A program made the translations under genes and the position numbers. 64,000 nucleotides of DNA from Euclidia mi (Eukaryota > Arthropoda > Insecta > Lepidoptera > Erebidae). The notes beneath the pieces are model-generated. The model was given only the letters and a program-made list of their open reading frames with translations. It was not told the origin of the DNA and searched no databases. Positions 53,194 through 64,000 of this stretch are shown piece after piece (within the stretch, counting starts at the first letter, position 1; every line of letters begins with the position of its first letter). The DNA is taken from positions 36,705,598-36,769,597 of the forward strand of contig OX123182.2 of the NCBI GenBank assembly GCA_944739405.2, written 5' to 3'.

Positions 53194-56126
53194 ATGCATG
53201 TTGACTCTGAAGATGACGCTTATTTGTCTGCCAATGATTTAGCTGATTTTACCGATAGCTCAGATAACAGTAGTTTTTGTTCTACTGAGGGCACATTGGG
53301 CGATTGCTTACGACAAACATTTACTGGACAGCGATCACTATCATCGCTTAATTTTTGCCATCTAAACGCTCAAAGCATACCTAGCCATCATAATGACTTA
53401 CTGGAAGCATTCTCCGAGTCTAATGTGCATGCCATCCTGATTTCGGAGAGCTGGCTTAAACCCGAACTTCTTTCTACGTCGTACTCTCTTCCCGGCTTTA
53501 TTTTGATTCGGAATGATCGAGTCGGCAGGAGAGGTGGTGGTGTCGCAATTTATCTCAGCAGTGCCATTCCTTACAGAATTCTTGTTTCTTCACCGGCTGT
53601 TTCACCTGCAGAATATTTATCCCTTGAGATTGACGTCAGAGGGGCTAAGGCCGTTGTTGGCGTCGTCTACTGTCCACCAGCCCTTGATTATTTCTCCAGT
53701 ATCGAGCCGATACTGGAATCTTTAGGGTCAGAGTATGAACATCTCATTATCATGGGCGACTTCAACACCAACCTCAACCCTCCCCAATCCAGTCGTTCCC
53801 GTAAACTCCGTGATGTCGTTGAGTCAGCCAGCCTCCACATCTTGCCTTTACAACCCACTCACCACAACAATGATGGAGAGGATACCTGGCTAGACTTAAT
53901 CATCACGTCCTCCACAACCCTAGCCTCCTTCCACGGCCAACACCCTGCTCCTGGTATTTCCCGTCATGACCTTATATTCCTATCATACCGCCTCAAACCT
54001 CCCAAACCCCCACCTAAAGTTCTGCACAGACGTTGTTTTGGTCGCATGGATGAGAGCAAACTCCGCGAAGATGCGGCTATTATCAACTGGGAACCCATGG
54101 AATGTGCTACCAGAATTGACGACAAGATACTTATCTTTAATAACGCCATCGGTAAATTGTACGACGTCCATGCCCCCACAAGGAAAGTGAAATTAAAGCG
54201 TTTGCCGGCACCCTGGATTACGAGAGGTGTGCGTTGAGGCGAAGGGACCGGGCTTTTCGGAATTATAAAAAGGATCGCTGCGACGAGAACTGGAGTCTTT
54301 TCAAATCTGCAAGAAATCGGTGTAATCAGATGGTACGCGACGCAAAACGCCAACACATACTTCATAACATTTCATCCTCATCCCCTGCCGATATCTGGAG
54401 GTTCCTTGGAACTCTAGGTATCGGCAAACAGCGACGTATTGACTGCCTTGGGGCGCTTAGTTTAGATGATATCAATACACATTTCACAACTACCTCGTCA
54501 CTGGATCTCGAGACTAGGCGCCTCACGGTGAAACCCGATGTCGAATCCTTCCATTTTTCTCCACTTGCATCGAATGAGATCAAAAAGACAATCCTTTCCA
54601 TCAAATCCAATGCTGTTGGAAGTGACAACATCAGTCGACGAATGATCACTACTATCCTGGATCAAGTTCTTCCAGCCGTCACTCATATTATAAATTTTTC
54701 CTTAGTTTCTGGCACCTTCCCATCCTTGTGGCGTAAAACCTACGTTATTCCTTTACCAAAAATCCAAAATCCTTCTCTCCCAACGCATTTTCGTCCCATA
54801 TCCATTCTTCCTTTCCTATCCAAAGTTCTCGAGTCCTGTGTGCAACAGCAACTGTCCAGGTTTGTTTACATAAACAAATTACTAAGTCCTCTCCAGTCTG
54901 GTTTCAGGCCTGGACATAGCACTTCTACTGCACTCCTTAAAGTGACTGGCGATATTAGGGAGGGCGTGGAAAACACCAAGGTCACAGTGTTGACTTTGGT
55001 TGACTTTTCAAATGCCTTTAATACCGTCAGTCACGATATCCTATTATCCCTCCTCTCCCATCTTAAGATCTCATCCGATGCTCTGGATTGGTTCTCAAGT
55101 TATCTTCGGGGTCGTCAGCAGTCTGTCCGCCTCGATGAGTCATCATCGAATTGGTGCGACAACAACTCTGGCGTTCCTCAAGGCGGTATTATTTCTCCTT
55201 TGTTATTTTCTATGTTTATTAATCTCTTAACTCAAAATCTTCAATGCGCTTATCACTTATATGCCGATGACTTGCAGATTTACTCTCAGGCAACCGTTGA
55301 AGATGTTGCATTAGCAATCCATAGGGTTAACAAGGATTTACTTGCCATACAAAGTTGGTCAGACCAGTTTGGCTTGTCTGTAAATCCCAGTAAATGCCAA
55401 GCCATAATCATTGGCAGCCAATGGTTAATAAAAAGAATAGATTTAGCAACTCTGCCAACGCTAGTCTATGATGGTACAACTATAGATTTCTGTCCAGTGG
55501 TCAAAAACCTTGGCCTGCATATGGACTGTACCTTGAGTTGGCGTAACCAAGTAACTCAAGTCAGCCAGAAAATTACCGGTACCCTACGTGCTCTAAATCG
55601 CTTAAGAAACTTCCTCCCACCCAAGACCAAGACTATGCTTGTGCAAACTTTGGTTTCCCCGTTGATCGACTATGGTGATGTATGCTACTATGACCTGAAT
55701 GCAGAACTTCTCAACAAACTGGATCGTCTTCTTAATAACTGCATTCGATTTATCTTTAACCTTCGCAAGTATGATCATGTATCTACTTATCGTTCTCAAT
55801 TGAAGTGGCTTCCTGTTCGTCAAAGACGCAGTATGCGTGCCCTCACTACTCTCTACTCTATCCTTATGTCTCCCAATACCCCAGAATACCTTAATTATTA
55901 TTTCATATATTTGAGTTCCAACCATGATCGAAATCTTCGTTCTTCCAATAATCTTCTCCTACTTTGTCCTTCACATAGTTCTGCTTTAATTCACTCGTCC
56001 TTTCCCATTCAAGCAATCCTTCTTTGGAATGCCCTCCCTATAGAAATCAGGATGGCTACTACAAAGGATCGCTTTAAATCCAGAGTAAAACAGCTGTTGT
56101 TGGATAAGCTGGCAGAAGTATCCTAA
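53194..56126 (+). pseudogene. LINE K copy 2 ORF2, frameshifted
   Basis: 53194-54237 (347 codons) holds the endonuclease: FCHLNAQS, LISESW, RRGGGVAIYL, MGDFNTN and ISRHDLIFLSY. At 54234 the frame changes by a small deletion after ITRGVR; 54234-56126 (about 630 codons) then gives linker and RT: FRPISILPFLSKVLE, VDFSNAFNTVSHD, SGVPQGGIISPLLF, YHLYADDLQIYSQ, and the C-terminal WLPVRQRRSMRA and LWNALPIEIRMA. All active-site motifs persist, so decay is recent. The TTG at 54234 is not a real start. Compared with copy 1, protein similarity is high but clearly not identical, so they are not recent sisters. Confidence 0.92.
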
Positions 56127-56452
56127 TTATATGTTTATGTATATTGGTATTTAGTGTATGTATATATTTAATATTATTAGAATTAGTTATGTATCCTTAG
56201 TTTATAATTGCTATGTATTTAATTTTGTATACTTAACTATTTATATGTTCTTGTATTATCAAATGTATGTATTTTTAAACTATGTATATGTATTACGTTT
56301 ATGCTACAAAAGTTCTTCTTCACTCACTTCTACAATACACCTACTTTTAATCTCTGCACCACTCTAAGGTAGACTGGTAGAGAATGCCTTAGGCATTAAG
56401 TCCGCCTTTATACGCTTCAGTGTATATAAAGTTAAATAAATAAATAAATAAA

Positions 56453-57257
56453 TAACACCGTTAGGCTGCAACAAAATCAAACTTCTATGTCAACGCAATC
56501 AAAAGAAAGAGTAATATAAGCATATTTTCAAACTCGCGACTACTCGCAAGTGAATCAAAACCTACAGGGTACTTCCCGTGAACTCAAAATCTTGAAATTT
56601 GGTACGAAGCAACGTCTTATATCACTTATAAAGGAAAAATTGCGAAAACCGTACATTTTTGTTACATCATATAAGAAAAATATTTTTAATAAATTTAAAG
56701 TTACTACCCCTTACTCTTGAACGCGTAAAGGTAAATAATTGAAATTCATAGCAAATACTCAAGTATATAACACCGTTAGGCTGTAACAAAATCAAACTTC
56801 TATGTCTACGAAATCAAAAGAAAGAGCAATTTAATCATATTGTCAAACTCGCGACTACTCGCAAGGGAATCAAAACCTACAGAGTTCTTTCTGTGAACTC
56901 AAAATCATGAAATTTGGTACGAAGCAACGTCTTATATCACTTATAAAGGAAAAATTGCGAAAACCGTAATTTTTTAGTTACAGCATATAAAAAAATAATT
57001 TTAATAAATTTAAAGTTACAACCCCTTTCTCTTGAACGCGTAGAGTATTAAATTGAAATTCATATCAAATACTCAGGTATATAACACCGTTAGGCTGTAA
57101 CAAAATCAAACTTCTATGTCTACGCAAACAAAAGAAAGAGCAATATAATCATATTTTCTAACTCGCGACTAATCGCAAGGGAATCAAAACCTACCGTGAA
57201 CTCAATATCTTGAAATTTGGTACGAAGCTAAGCAACGTGTTATAGCCCAGATAAAGG
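56453..57257 (+). repeat. About 315-bp tandem units of the AGGGTTCC element
   Basis: Units begin ACACCGTTAGGCTG at about 56453, 56769 and 57083. Shared blocks are CAAAATCAAACTTCTATG, CGAAGCAACGTCTTATA and TAAATTTAAAGTTAC. The third is cut by the retroposon tail at 57258. Confidence 0.88.
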
Positions 57258-57348
57258 ATGCGGAAGGCTGAGGACCGTGTGCTGTGGTGCGTGTTGGGAG
57301 AGGCCTATGTCCAGCAGTGGACTGCGATAGGCTGATTGAGATTGAGAT
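57258..57348 (+). mobile_element. Retroposon 3' fragment (GGCCTATGTCCAGCAGTGG family)
   Basis: Contains GGAGAGGCCTATGTCC and GTGGACTGCGATAGGCTGA and ends in a GATTGAGATTGAGATT repeat. Same terminus type as 1325-1402. 5'-truncated. Confidence 0.6.
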
Positions 57349-57769
57349 TTGATATAATTACATAGTCTTCAAACCTTTTTGCTAATTATTCTGTACTTTA
57401 TAAGTATTTTTGTAACAGATTTCTAATAGTCACTAAAAACTTTGTAAATCAATAACTTTGATAAAAAATCTTACCATCATTCATCAGCAGACGTTTGCAA
57501 GGCTGCTGCAAGGCTGGTATAGGTATTTAAGTTATATTATAAAATAAGCGATATATGTTAATATAAAATAAAGGATGACTGATTACAAACGACAAAGACC
57601 CCTTTTTCTTTAATTTATGCTCCACCAGCTTTCCATACTGTAATGTTATGGATTTCATTTGGCAATAAAAATACCATAACTATGACTGGTGAATTTTTAC
57701 TTATATACCTACAGGTTTGTACGGAACCCTCGGTGCGCGAGTCCGACTCGCACTTGACCGGTTTTTTTT

Positions 57770-58461
57770 GTTTACTACGGTGGAAACTCTCCTTAAGAGC
57801 CATCTCAACTCAACGCCAACTCGGCCAGAGTGTGATCGACCGGGCTTGGGACTGGCTGAGGAGGTGTGTGAAGGCTCTCCCCTAAAGTGGGCATACCCAC
57901 TAAAACCACCGCGGTGTCCCTACGGGTCCCGTGTAGTGGCGGGGTCACGCGATTCGCGGATAGCATACTTTTCCGTGACCCCGCCCGGGATTGGCCCGCC
58001 GTTGGTGTTGGCGGGCCCCGTCTCGTTATAACTTGGGAGGCAGTGCGGACACTACACCGCCTCCTTGCCTTTTGGCGGACGGGGAGCATTCCCAGCGCTC
58101 GCCGTCCGCAGGCTCTAAAACGGCCGCAGAGGATAGGGAGGACGACAACCCGACAACACCGCATCTCCTCTTCCTCTGCGGCCCCACCGCAACACAATCA
58201 ATAGTGCGCCCCCATTTGGTCGCGGGAGATAGGGCGCGCGACAACGCAACACCGACACGCCTCTCCTCCCGCAACCGCGCCCGACTGCGAGCGACAGACA
58301 GAACTGTCCCCGCACCCTCACCTTGGGACGCATCCTACGCAGGCCTCACCCAAGCTCACGTGGAGCGTCCACTCTCGGGATCCCGCTTAACTTCACCGTG
58401 AGTGTCCTAGCCACGGTTACTGAGCCCCTCCACCACGACAAGGTAGAGATCTCACGAGGGG
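57770..58461 (-). mobile_element. GC-rich structured retroposon, unit 1
   Basis: Minus-strand element of about 690 bp: it starts GTGACCCCCTCGTGAG next to the 15-bp target at 58462-58476 and ends in an A-run (T on the plus strand, 57762-57769 and 48363-48366, now split by the AGGGTTCC element). No credible protein is encoded; the many long frames are GC artefacts. It contains at least four stem-loops: 57938-57949 with 57974-57985 (12 bp), 57993-58000 with 58010-58017 (8 bp), 58122-58133 with 58172-58183 (12 bp), and 58218-58227 with 58267-58276 (10 bp, one mismatch). The structured RNA is likely what the retrotransposition machinery recognises (inference). Confidence 0.7.
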
Positions 58462-58472
58462 GTCACGTATGA

Positions 58473-58476
<4 letters not shown>

Positions 58477-58504
<28 letters not shown>

Positions 58505-59091
58505 GTTTTACGAGGTGGAAAATCCCTTCGGATCTCCGACTCTTGGGGGAAATAAGAGCCGGAGTATGTGGTGTTTCCACTAAAAACCACCTCGACTTCC
58601 GCCATGTACCCGTGTGTCGGAGGGTGGGGCATCACCAAAGCACTCGTCGCCACCCTCCGACGGGTATTGGCCCGCCAGATGGTCAGGCGGGCCCCGAACA
58701 AAACCCCCTTGGCGACGGATTAAGGTGTTGGACTCCGCCGCCAAAACGCCCAGCGGCCGCAGAGGATAGGGAGGACGGCAACGCAACACCGCATCTCCTC
58801 TTCCTCTGCGGCCCCACCGCGACGCATCGAATGGTGCGCCCCCATTTGGTCGCGGGAGATAGGGCGCGCGGCAACGCAACACCGACACGCCTCTCCTCCC
58901 GCGACCGCACCCGACTGCGAGGGACAGACAGAACTGTCCCCCGCACCCGCACCGTTGGACGCATCCTTCGCAGGCCCCTCCAAGCCCACGCGGAGCGTCC
59001 CCTCCTGGATCCCTCTTAGCTTCACCGCGGGTAACCAATCCACGGTTACTGAGCCCCCCCACCACGACAAGGTGGAGATCCCACGGGGGGG
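58477..59091 (-). mobile_element. GC-rich structured retroposon, unit 2
   Basis: Homologue of unit 1 with a 28-nt T-run (poly(A) tail) at about 58477-58504 and the target GTCACGTATGACCCT on both sides (58462-58476, 59092-59106). Equivalent stem-loops are 58616-58627 with 58650-58661 (12 bp), 58669-58676 with 58686-58693 (8 bp, 9-nt loop as in unit 1), 58755-58766 with 58802-58813 (12 bp), and 58848-58857 with 58897-58906 (10 bp, perfect). The first stem differs in sequence from unit 1 yet is fully paired in both. Confidence 0.72.
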
Positions 59092-60148
59092 GTCACGTAT
59101 GACCCTAATGATACAACAAGTGTCTCAAAAGATATTAATATATGAAGATGGTTCAAAAGTCTCCTGTTTTCTCTCTACATTTATTTTTTGAAAAGTGCCA
59201 CCAAAGTAGTCCCTAATGGATACGCTTAAGCTTTGAATACTTTTAACTTTATTGAACTTATGATCGGATTTCGTGAAGTTGGAAACTGGTGCCATTAAAA
59301 CATAAAGCTTTATATTTGAGAGAATTTATTAAATTACTCTGAATATTATTGTCATTGTGCTCACGTATGACGAACAATGTAAAGTTGTTTCGTCCGTTTG
59401 TCGTTGGTATGCAACCGTGTTTCAATTAATGCTTGTCGATTTGCGAAACGACACACCGATATAATAAAAATGATTGTTTTGTTTGAAAAATGGCGGACTA
59501 TCGATCGAAAATCGTTTAAATAAGTTCTATCTGAATTATTATATCGAGTTATGGATGCCACCGACGAACGCTGCGAGCTATTTAAAGAAATGGTTGTTGT
59601 TTTTTCTGCCTACAGCGTGTTTAATATTCCGATGTTCTCTGCCACTTTTCTCGTCCAAAAAATGGTTTGAATGCTGAATATTTTGTATAATAATATAGAT
59701 ACAGGATGAATATTTAAGATGAGGCATGAAAGACGGTAAACATATCTTTCTAAGTCCTTTCATGAATGTTGAACACATTTCATTGTCATGACACATTTTA
59801 GAAACACACCGCTCGGGAATAATGGTATATGGTTTTTAATATTTCTTATACATCACAGACCATATAATAGTCTCATACTTCAACCTCGGTCATACTTATA
59901 GATACTATTGATCCTTATCAGACTTTTTTAAATATATAAGGGCAATTTATTCAGTGTTTTTTTACATGAAAATACGAAAACGCCGAACTGTTCATTAAGT
60001 TTGTTTGTGTAAGTGGTCCATATTTGTAACATACCTATAGTTTAAACACAATCTCTTACAGGTATGTTTCCATATAAATTTAGGTTACGAAGTTTCAGTA
60101 AAATAGCTATACATTTTTGACAACATAACCTTTTATAAGCTTTTATGA

Positions 60149-60410
60149 TGACTGCCTCGTTGGTCTCGCGGCATAAATGTGCGCGTGGGATTGGGAGGTC
60201 TCGGGTTCGATTCCCGGGTCGGACAAAGTGTTATGTGTTATTATGAAATTCTCAGTAGCAGCCCGGAGTCTGGTAATGTGCCCGGTACGGCAATAGGCTC
60301 GCCCGCTATTACGTGGGACGTAAAAATTCGTGGCGAAATGTGGGTGTAATATTACACCTCTGCCTACCCCTTCGGGGATACAGGCGTGAGACTATAAATA
60401 AAAAAAAAAT
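60149..60410 (+). mobile_element. 5'-truncated tRNA-derived SINE in copy B
   Basis: Begins inside the tRNA-like core (GACTGCCTCGTTGGTCTCG, then GGTTCGATTCCCGGG) and runs to CTCTGCCTACCCCTTCGGGG and an A-rich end. The head present in the other three copies is missing. Copy A lacks it near 9048, although about 30 bp on either side here also have no counterpart. Confidence 0.85.
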
Positions 60411-61100
60411 ATAATGATTTAGTTCAAAAGTAAATGTTGACACGTTTAATATTGTTGTATGAAATGACGCCCAAAAATGCGTTTCCATTGGTGGTATTTC
60501 TCCATAATATATTTAAAGTACATGGGAGGTTCCTACAATATAATAATAATGGTAAATACCAATGGTATCTTTAGTACCAAATTGCTAATATTCACTATGT
60601 ATAGCGGGGTTGTGACATGTACCTATGGATAAAAGACTGTTACTTTTATTGTCCATTATGTAGTAGTAGCTTTTATTTTTTGAAGCCAAATATCCAATTT
60701 CGATATACCTGATGAAATAATTGTGCTTAGGGATATTCGATAATGATCATGGGCAATCAATAAAATTTTACAAATGACCTCTCTGCTAAAAGAATTGCAG
60801 TGACATTATAGCGGGCATTTTGATAGCAATTTGACCAAAATTTGACAATATCGTTGAGTCTGTTGCGAGCTTAGACTAGTTGCGAGTTTCCGTTATAGAA
60901 TAATCTTGATGGTCTGAGGTCCAAACCTAGTAAAACCCTCTATCAATCAATACTTAGATATTGTACTTCATCCAAATCTGTAGGTACCGTCTTTAATACT
61001 TTATCGCTGTCGATGAAAGAGAACATAATGACAGCAAGAAAGCCATCTCATTGATATATGTAGGATACGCCATTCCGTAATAATAACAACTTCAACCCAA

Positions 61101-61223
61101 ATGAAGAAGGCAAAAATAAACCCACCTTACATCCCAATAAACATCCACATCCGTAAACCTAACATTATTATAAAACCTTTTCAAAGGGAAAACATGCAAG
61201 TGTTAAAAGTAAGCACCGTTTGA
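61101..61223 (+). other. Copy-B partner of the 41-codon open frame
   Basis: Same length, start and stop as the frame at 9706-9828, differing at two synonymous third positions. It is reported only because both copies stay open; background divergence here is low, so chance is the default explanation. Confidence 0.15.
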
Positions 61224-63182
61224 ACGCGACATATGTTAAGTGCTAATACTAAACTGGCGCATCGTATCACCTACGGACATTTAACCCTAGATGGAAGTAA
61301 CCCTCGGAACATAAAAACACCCGTTAAACAGTCCCATGGTACTCATAACAGTAACTATATATGAGATACACGAATGATTTTCGTTTTAAATATCGTATGC
61401 TTTCACGCCTGAAATTATTGCGGTATGAATTAGTAAATACGTTATCAAGTTTTTAGTATAAAGTTTTTATAGACTGGGCAAATAATTGCTTTTATGCTAT
61501 TGTAACCAATCGAACCAATGTAGCGACTAAAACAACCGTAGGGTAAACTTCATTCATGGATTTCGTTTCGCACTATGGATAAAAGGCAAAAGCTGAAATT
61601 AGTACATCTACTTTGCTACCCATTGCGAGTAATGATTGAAGAAGAAGACACATGGATGGTTATAGAATACTGGTAGATCTATTACCTCAATTGTCTAGCT
61701 TATGAGTAATCTTAGAAGAAAGATTTCGTGATTTATGAATCATTTTCAGTTCTACATCAAGCCGTTATTCCAATTACATCCAATATTTTGCCTAGGAGCG
61801 TGAGTTTCTTCTTCTCTTCTAATCAGATTTGGCAGAATACTATCTTTTCCACAGAGTAACTGATTAGTATCTATCCTTCACAACCCAAAAGCGTGTACCC
61901 AGGAGAGTCTTGCTTTCTATATTCAGGTGGGTGTACTGGCTTTACACGTTCCCCAAGGTACGGAGCGATTTTGGTCACTCCTTATAAACCGATTTGTTTC
62001 GGGTCTTCCCTTTATTTTCATTTTGTTATTTATATATTATATGAAAAAGTACCTACCATTTAACCATCATATAGTTTCTAAAATTATTTGCAATTGTGAC
62101 TTTCATAAGCGTCGTAATGTGGTTTAAATAATTAAATGATTTCGACTTGACTTTACCTTAATAAATATTTGTAACTGTTGGATTTTCCGTTTGTTTTAAA
62201 GCCGACCTCTTAAAAATAAAACTTAATATCACTGAAACTACAATTATTGTTTCCTAACAATTATAAACACTCTGTGTTTTCCTACTAGTAGCGAGAATGT
62301 GCCACTTTGTCAGAAACAGATGCTTCGTAGCAATTTGCTACGATTGTGCTACGATGTTCGAAACTTCTGCAGCTACGTGCGCCCCGGCTTTTGTAACATT
62401 TTTTTTCGCGATTTAATTTGGATTTTAATATAGTGATTGTTTTGTCTTACAGATAACTATTTAATAATATTCTAGTATTTAGTTGAACAAATGATTATGT
62501 AGTATACCTATTTTGTATTTAGTTAAATAAAATAGATAACTGGCCAGTCTAAACTAGCATTAATAATAAATTACATAATATGTATTCCGATCCTCCAGGA
62601 ATACATAACGGTAAATAATTATGGACCTATATTTACGCCAATAGCAATAATTTAGGTACGCCATGTTTAATTGTATAAGTTATATGATAAATTAATTTCC
62701 GTGGATGTTCAAATGTATGTCTATGAGATACGAAGTTTCAAGAAATTGTTCATTCCCAATGGGCAAGAGTACAAAACGTGAACTAACTTGTTAATAAAAT
62801 GAACAAGAAGTTCTTCGTGTTCATTTAACTAATGGACAAGTTTCAATTCTCATTAAGACATGGTTAGTCTTTACGGAATGAGAAAAACTGCAACAGTAAT
62901 AAAATAATATTATAGTTGTTGATTTATTTTCTCTTATTTTACGGTCGTAATACATTCGCCAATTAAGGTACCTAAGTGATTCACGAGAAACTTTCGCATG
63001 TAGTGTAATAATTCAAGATATTATAAATTAGAGCATCTTTAGATCGACGCTATAAATTATGATAATAATCTACATTGACACAACATATTCCAGTCCCAAT
63101 CTAAGCATAGCTTGTACTATGGGTACAAGACAATGGATTTTTTGTAAATGTATATATGTATAAAGTATATATAGAAACATAG

Positions 63183-63295
63183 ACTAAGACAAAAATCTAT
63201 GTTGGCACGCACACAAATGTTTGACTTAAGCGGAAATCGAACCCTCGATCTTCAGCGTGGCAGTCGTCTACACTCGCGCTACGCTGGCAGGTCAT
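63183..63295 (-). mobile_element. Copy-B partner of the tRNA-like SINE fragment
   Basis: The minus strand carries the degenerate T-arm GAGGGTTCGATTTCCGC and the AAACATTTGTGTGCG motif. It aligns with 15516-15625, but here the adjoining sequence continues about 225 bp further than in copy A. Confidence 0.55.
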
Positions 63296-63931
63296 CTACA
63301 ACGTGGTATTCATTTAATTAGAGGAAGGATCCGCTGCCACATGCCACCAGGCTAGGTGATCGTACGTACCTAGTGGACCCAGGCCCTCGTATATTGTTAA
63401 GAACTTGTTAAACTAACAGAACCTGTGACTGGAATGAATTTTAATTGCGTATGACACTTTTAACAGTTAAATTCAGGATGATGTATGAAATGTAATTTCA
63501 AGTTAAGGTTAATGACTACAAAAAAATATAATTCCTATATAGTTTTTGACTATGACGTCTGACTGCACTGACGTCATCTTTCAAGATATATGTAGTGCAT
63601 ACTTGGTCGTATATCTCAGAGTCATCAATCCGGTCTAATGAAGGTTGAGGTAGCCATCCAAGACAGATGTCCTGCCAAGCCTTGCCCTCGGATCAATAAG
63701 TGTAGGTACTGGAAGGAATACTACCTTGTGCTAGGTGATTATGAAGCACCTCTGTAGGCAGTTCATCACAATAGTGGGACGACCATCTTTAAAAGTAAAT
63801 GTGCGATTATAGACTACCTAAATCAAAGTTTTAAACAAATTCGAGTTACAAACAGTCGGGTAAAAAGACGCGATTCGGTCTCACAATTCCTTTGCATGCC
63901 TTTTCGAGTTAAGCGTTCATATTTATAACAA

Positions 63932-64000
63932 ACTAGTCGACACCAGCGGCTTCGCAAGCGCATATTTTCGAATTTCCCGTTTTGCCCGATCTCGTGGGAA
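63932..64000 (-). mobile_element. Interspersed repeat at the window edge (incomplete)
   Basis: AACTAGTCGACACCAGCGG followed by TTTGCCCGATCTCGTGGGAA, the same family as 23639-23850 and 47890-48113 but in opposite orientation to the latter. It continues beyond the window. Confidence 0.65.

Larger units (their letters stand above)
49041..56453 (+). mobile_element. Non-LTR retrotransposon (family K, copy 2), decayed, with inner insertions
   Basis: Plus-strand sister of 33639-38652. It opens with a T-run (49041-49057), then 5' UTR with the shared CACCTGCCAGCAC block, ORF1 (49298), spacer, ORF2 (53194-56126) and a 3' UTR ending in (TAAA)n at 56432-56453. A TIR element (50528-53129) sits in the spacer. 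Both ORFs have lesions. It is inserted in a 315-bp unit of the AGGGTTCC element. Confidence 0.92.
48367..57761 (+). mobile_element. AGGGTTCC...GGAACCCT repeat element, split by insertions
   Basis: Starts AGGGTTCCATACCTCG and closes GTACGGAACCCTCGGTG then GCGAGTCCGACTCGCAC (a 7-bp hairpin) and TTGACCGG. The ends carry near-perfect 12-bp complementary motifs (11 of 12). The interior is non-coding, built of units of about 315 bp: one before LINE K copy 2 and about three after it (starting near 56453, 56769 and 57083). It is a very common lepidopteran repeat (recalled); the transposon class is uncertain. It is inserted in the poly(T) of the GC-rich retroposon at 57770. Confidence 0.75.
48348..59106. 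mobile_element. Composite nested insertion in copy B
   Basis: The whole block is absent from copy A, where GTCACGTATGGCCCT occurs once (2450-2464). In B the 15-bp target occurs three times: 48348-48362, 58462-58476 and 59092-59106. Between them lie an AGGGTTCC-type element holding a SINE and LINE K copy 2 (itself holding a TIR element with a piggyBac element inside), then two GC-rich retroposons. Confidence 0.9.
47112..63931 (+). repeat. Segmental duplication, copy B
   Basis: Counterpart of copy A with its own insertions: a TSD-flanked repeat at 47775-48113, a multi-element nest at 48348-59106, a SINE near 60149-60410 and about 225 bp extra before 63500. B preserves uninterrupted target sequence for A's Gypsy (about 59318), retroposon (about 60004), solo LTR (62455-62458), LINE (about 63026) and LINE tail (63177-63182). 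About 540 bp present in A (roughly 15685-16228) is absent here. The end of B coincides with the start of another repeat at about 63932. Confidence 0.9.

Noticed and set aside
57643..59065. Many overlapping long frames on both strands of the GC-rich units
   Set aside because: They overlap in all frames, have biased Arg/Pro/Gly composition caused by GC content, differ between the two homologous units and show no domain. Stem-loops explain the sequence better.

Overview
The window looks like a transposon-saturated stretch of a lepidopteran (moth or butterfly) nuclear genome. I found no convincing host gene. Every long reading frame belongs to a mobile element: Ty3/Gypsy and BEL/Pao LTR retrotransposons, several non-LTR families, tRNA-derived SINEs and a piggyBac-like DNA transposon. 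The lepidopteran call is inference from the repeat repertoire (the SINE with a GTTGACGGCATAG head, the CCGCGGCTTCGCC and CGGAACCCTCGG repeats, GAT-repeat tails). Such density and nesting fits heterochromatin or a W chromosome, but that is not shown here.

The backbone is a large direct duplication. Copy A (about 1.55-16.6 kb) and copy B (about 47.1-63.9 kb) are the same non-coding sequence, each broken by different insertions, so each copy supplies the empty site for insertions in the other. A carries a young Gypsy element (2681-7939, LTRs differing at 1 of 293 positions), a poly(A) retroposon (8622-8941), a solo LTR (11120-11681), a 5'-truncated LINE with a nested SINE (12271-15222) and a 133-bp LINE tail (15377-15509). 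B carries a TSD-flanked repeat (47775-48113), a seven-level nest (48348-59106) and a SINE (about 60149-60410).

Between the copies lie: a second solo LTR (17439-18171); two 5'-truncated LINEs (18.5-21.1 and 22.2-23.6 kb); SINE and 111-bp tandem-repeat blocks (27.2-28.8 kb); a palindromic patch with a hammerhead-ribozyme-like motif (29.3-29.7 kb) beside a broken LINE RT; a decayed BEL element (31.1-41.7 kb) into which an apparently intact 5-kb LINE has inserted; a 3.2-kb structure with 740-bp inverted arms (41.7-45.0 kb); a 120-bp tandem array; and a 726-bp TIR element.

The most unusual signals are: two adjacent GC-rich poly(A) retroposons inserted at the same 15-bp target, sharing stem-loops of which one keeps a perfect 12-bp stem despite different sequence; a LINE and a SINE sharing their 3' tail; and a recurrent pattern of short, near-perfect inverted duplications which, at two sites where the paralogous copy shows the other state, look like replication template switches. 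Copies A and B could also be two haplotypes left in tandem by the assembler; read depth would decide.
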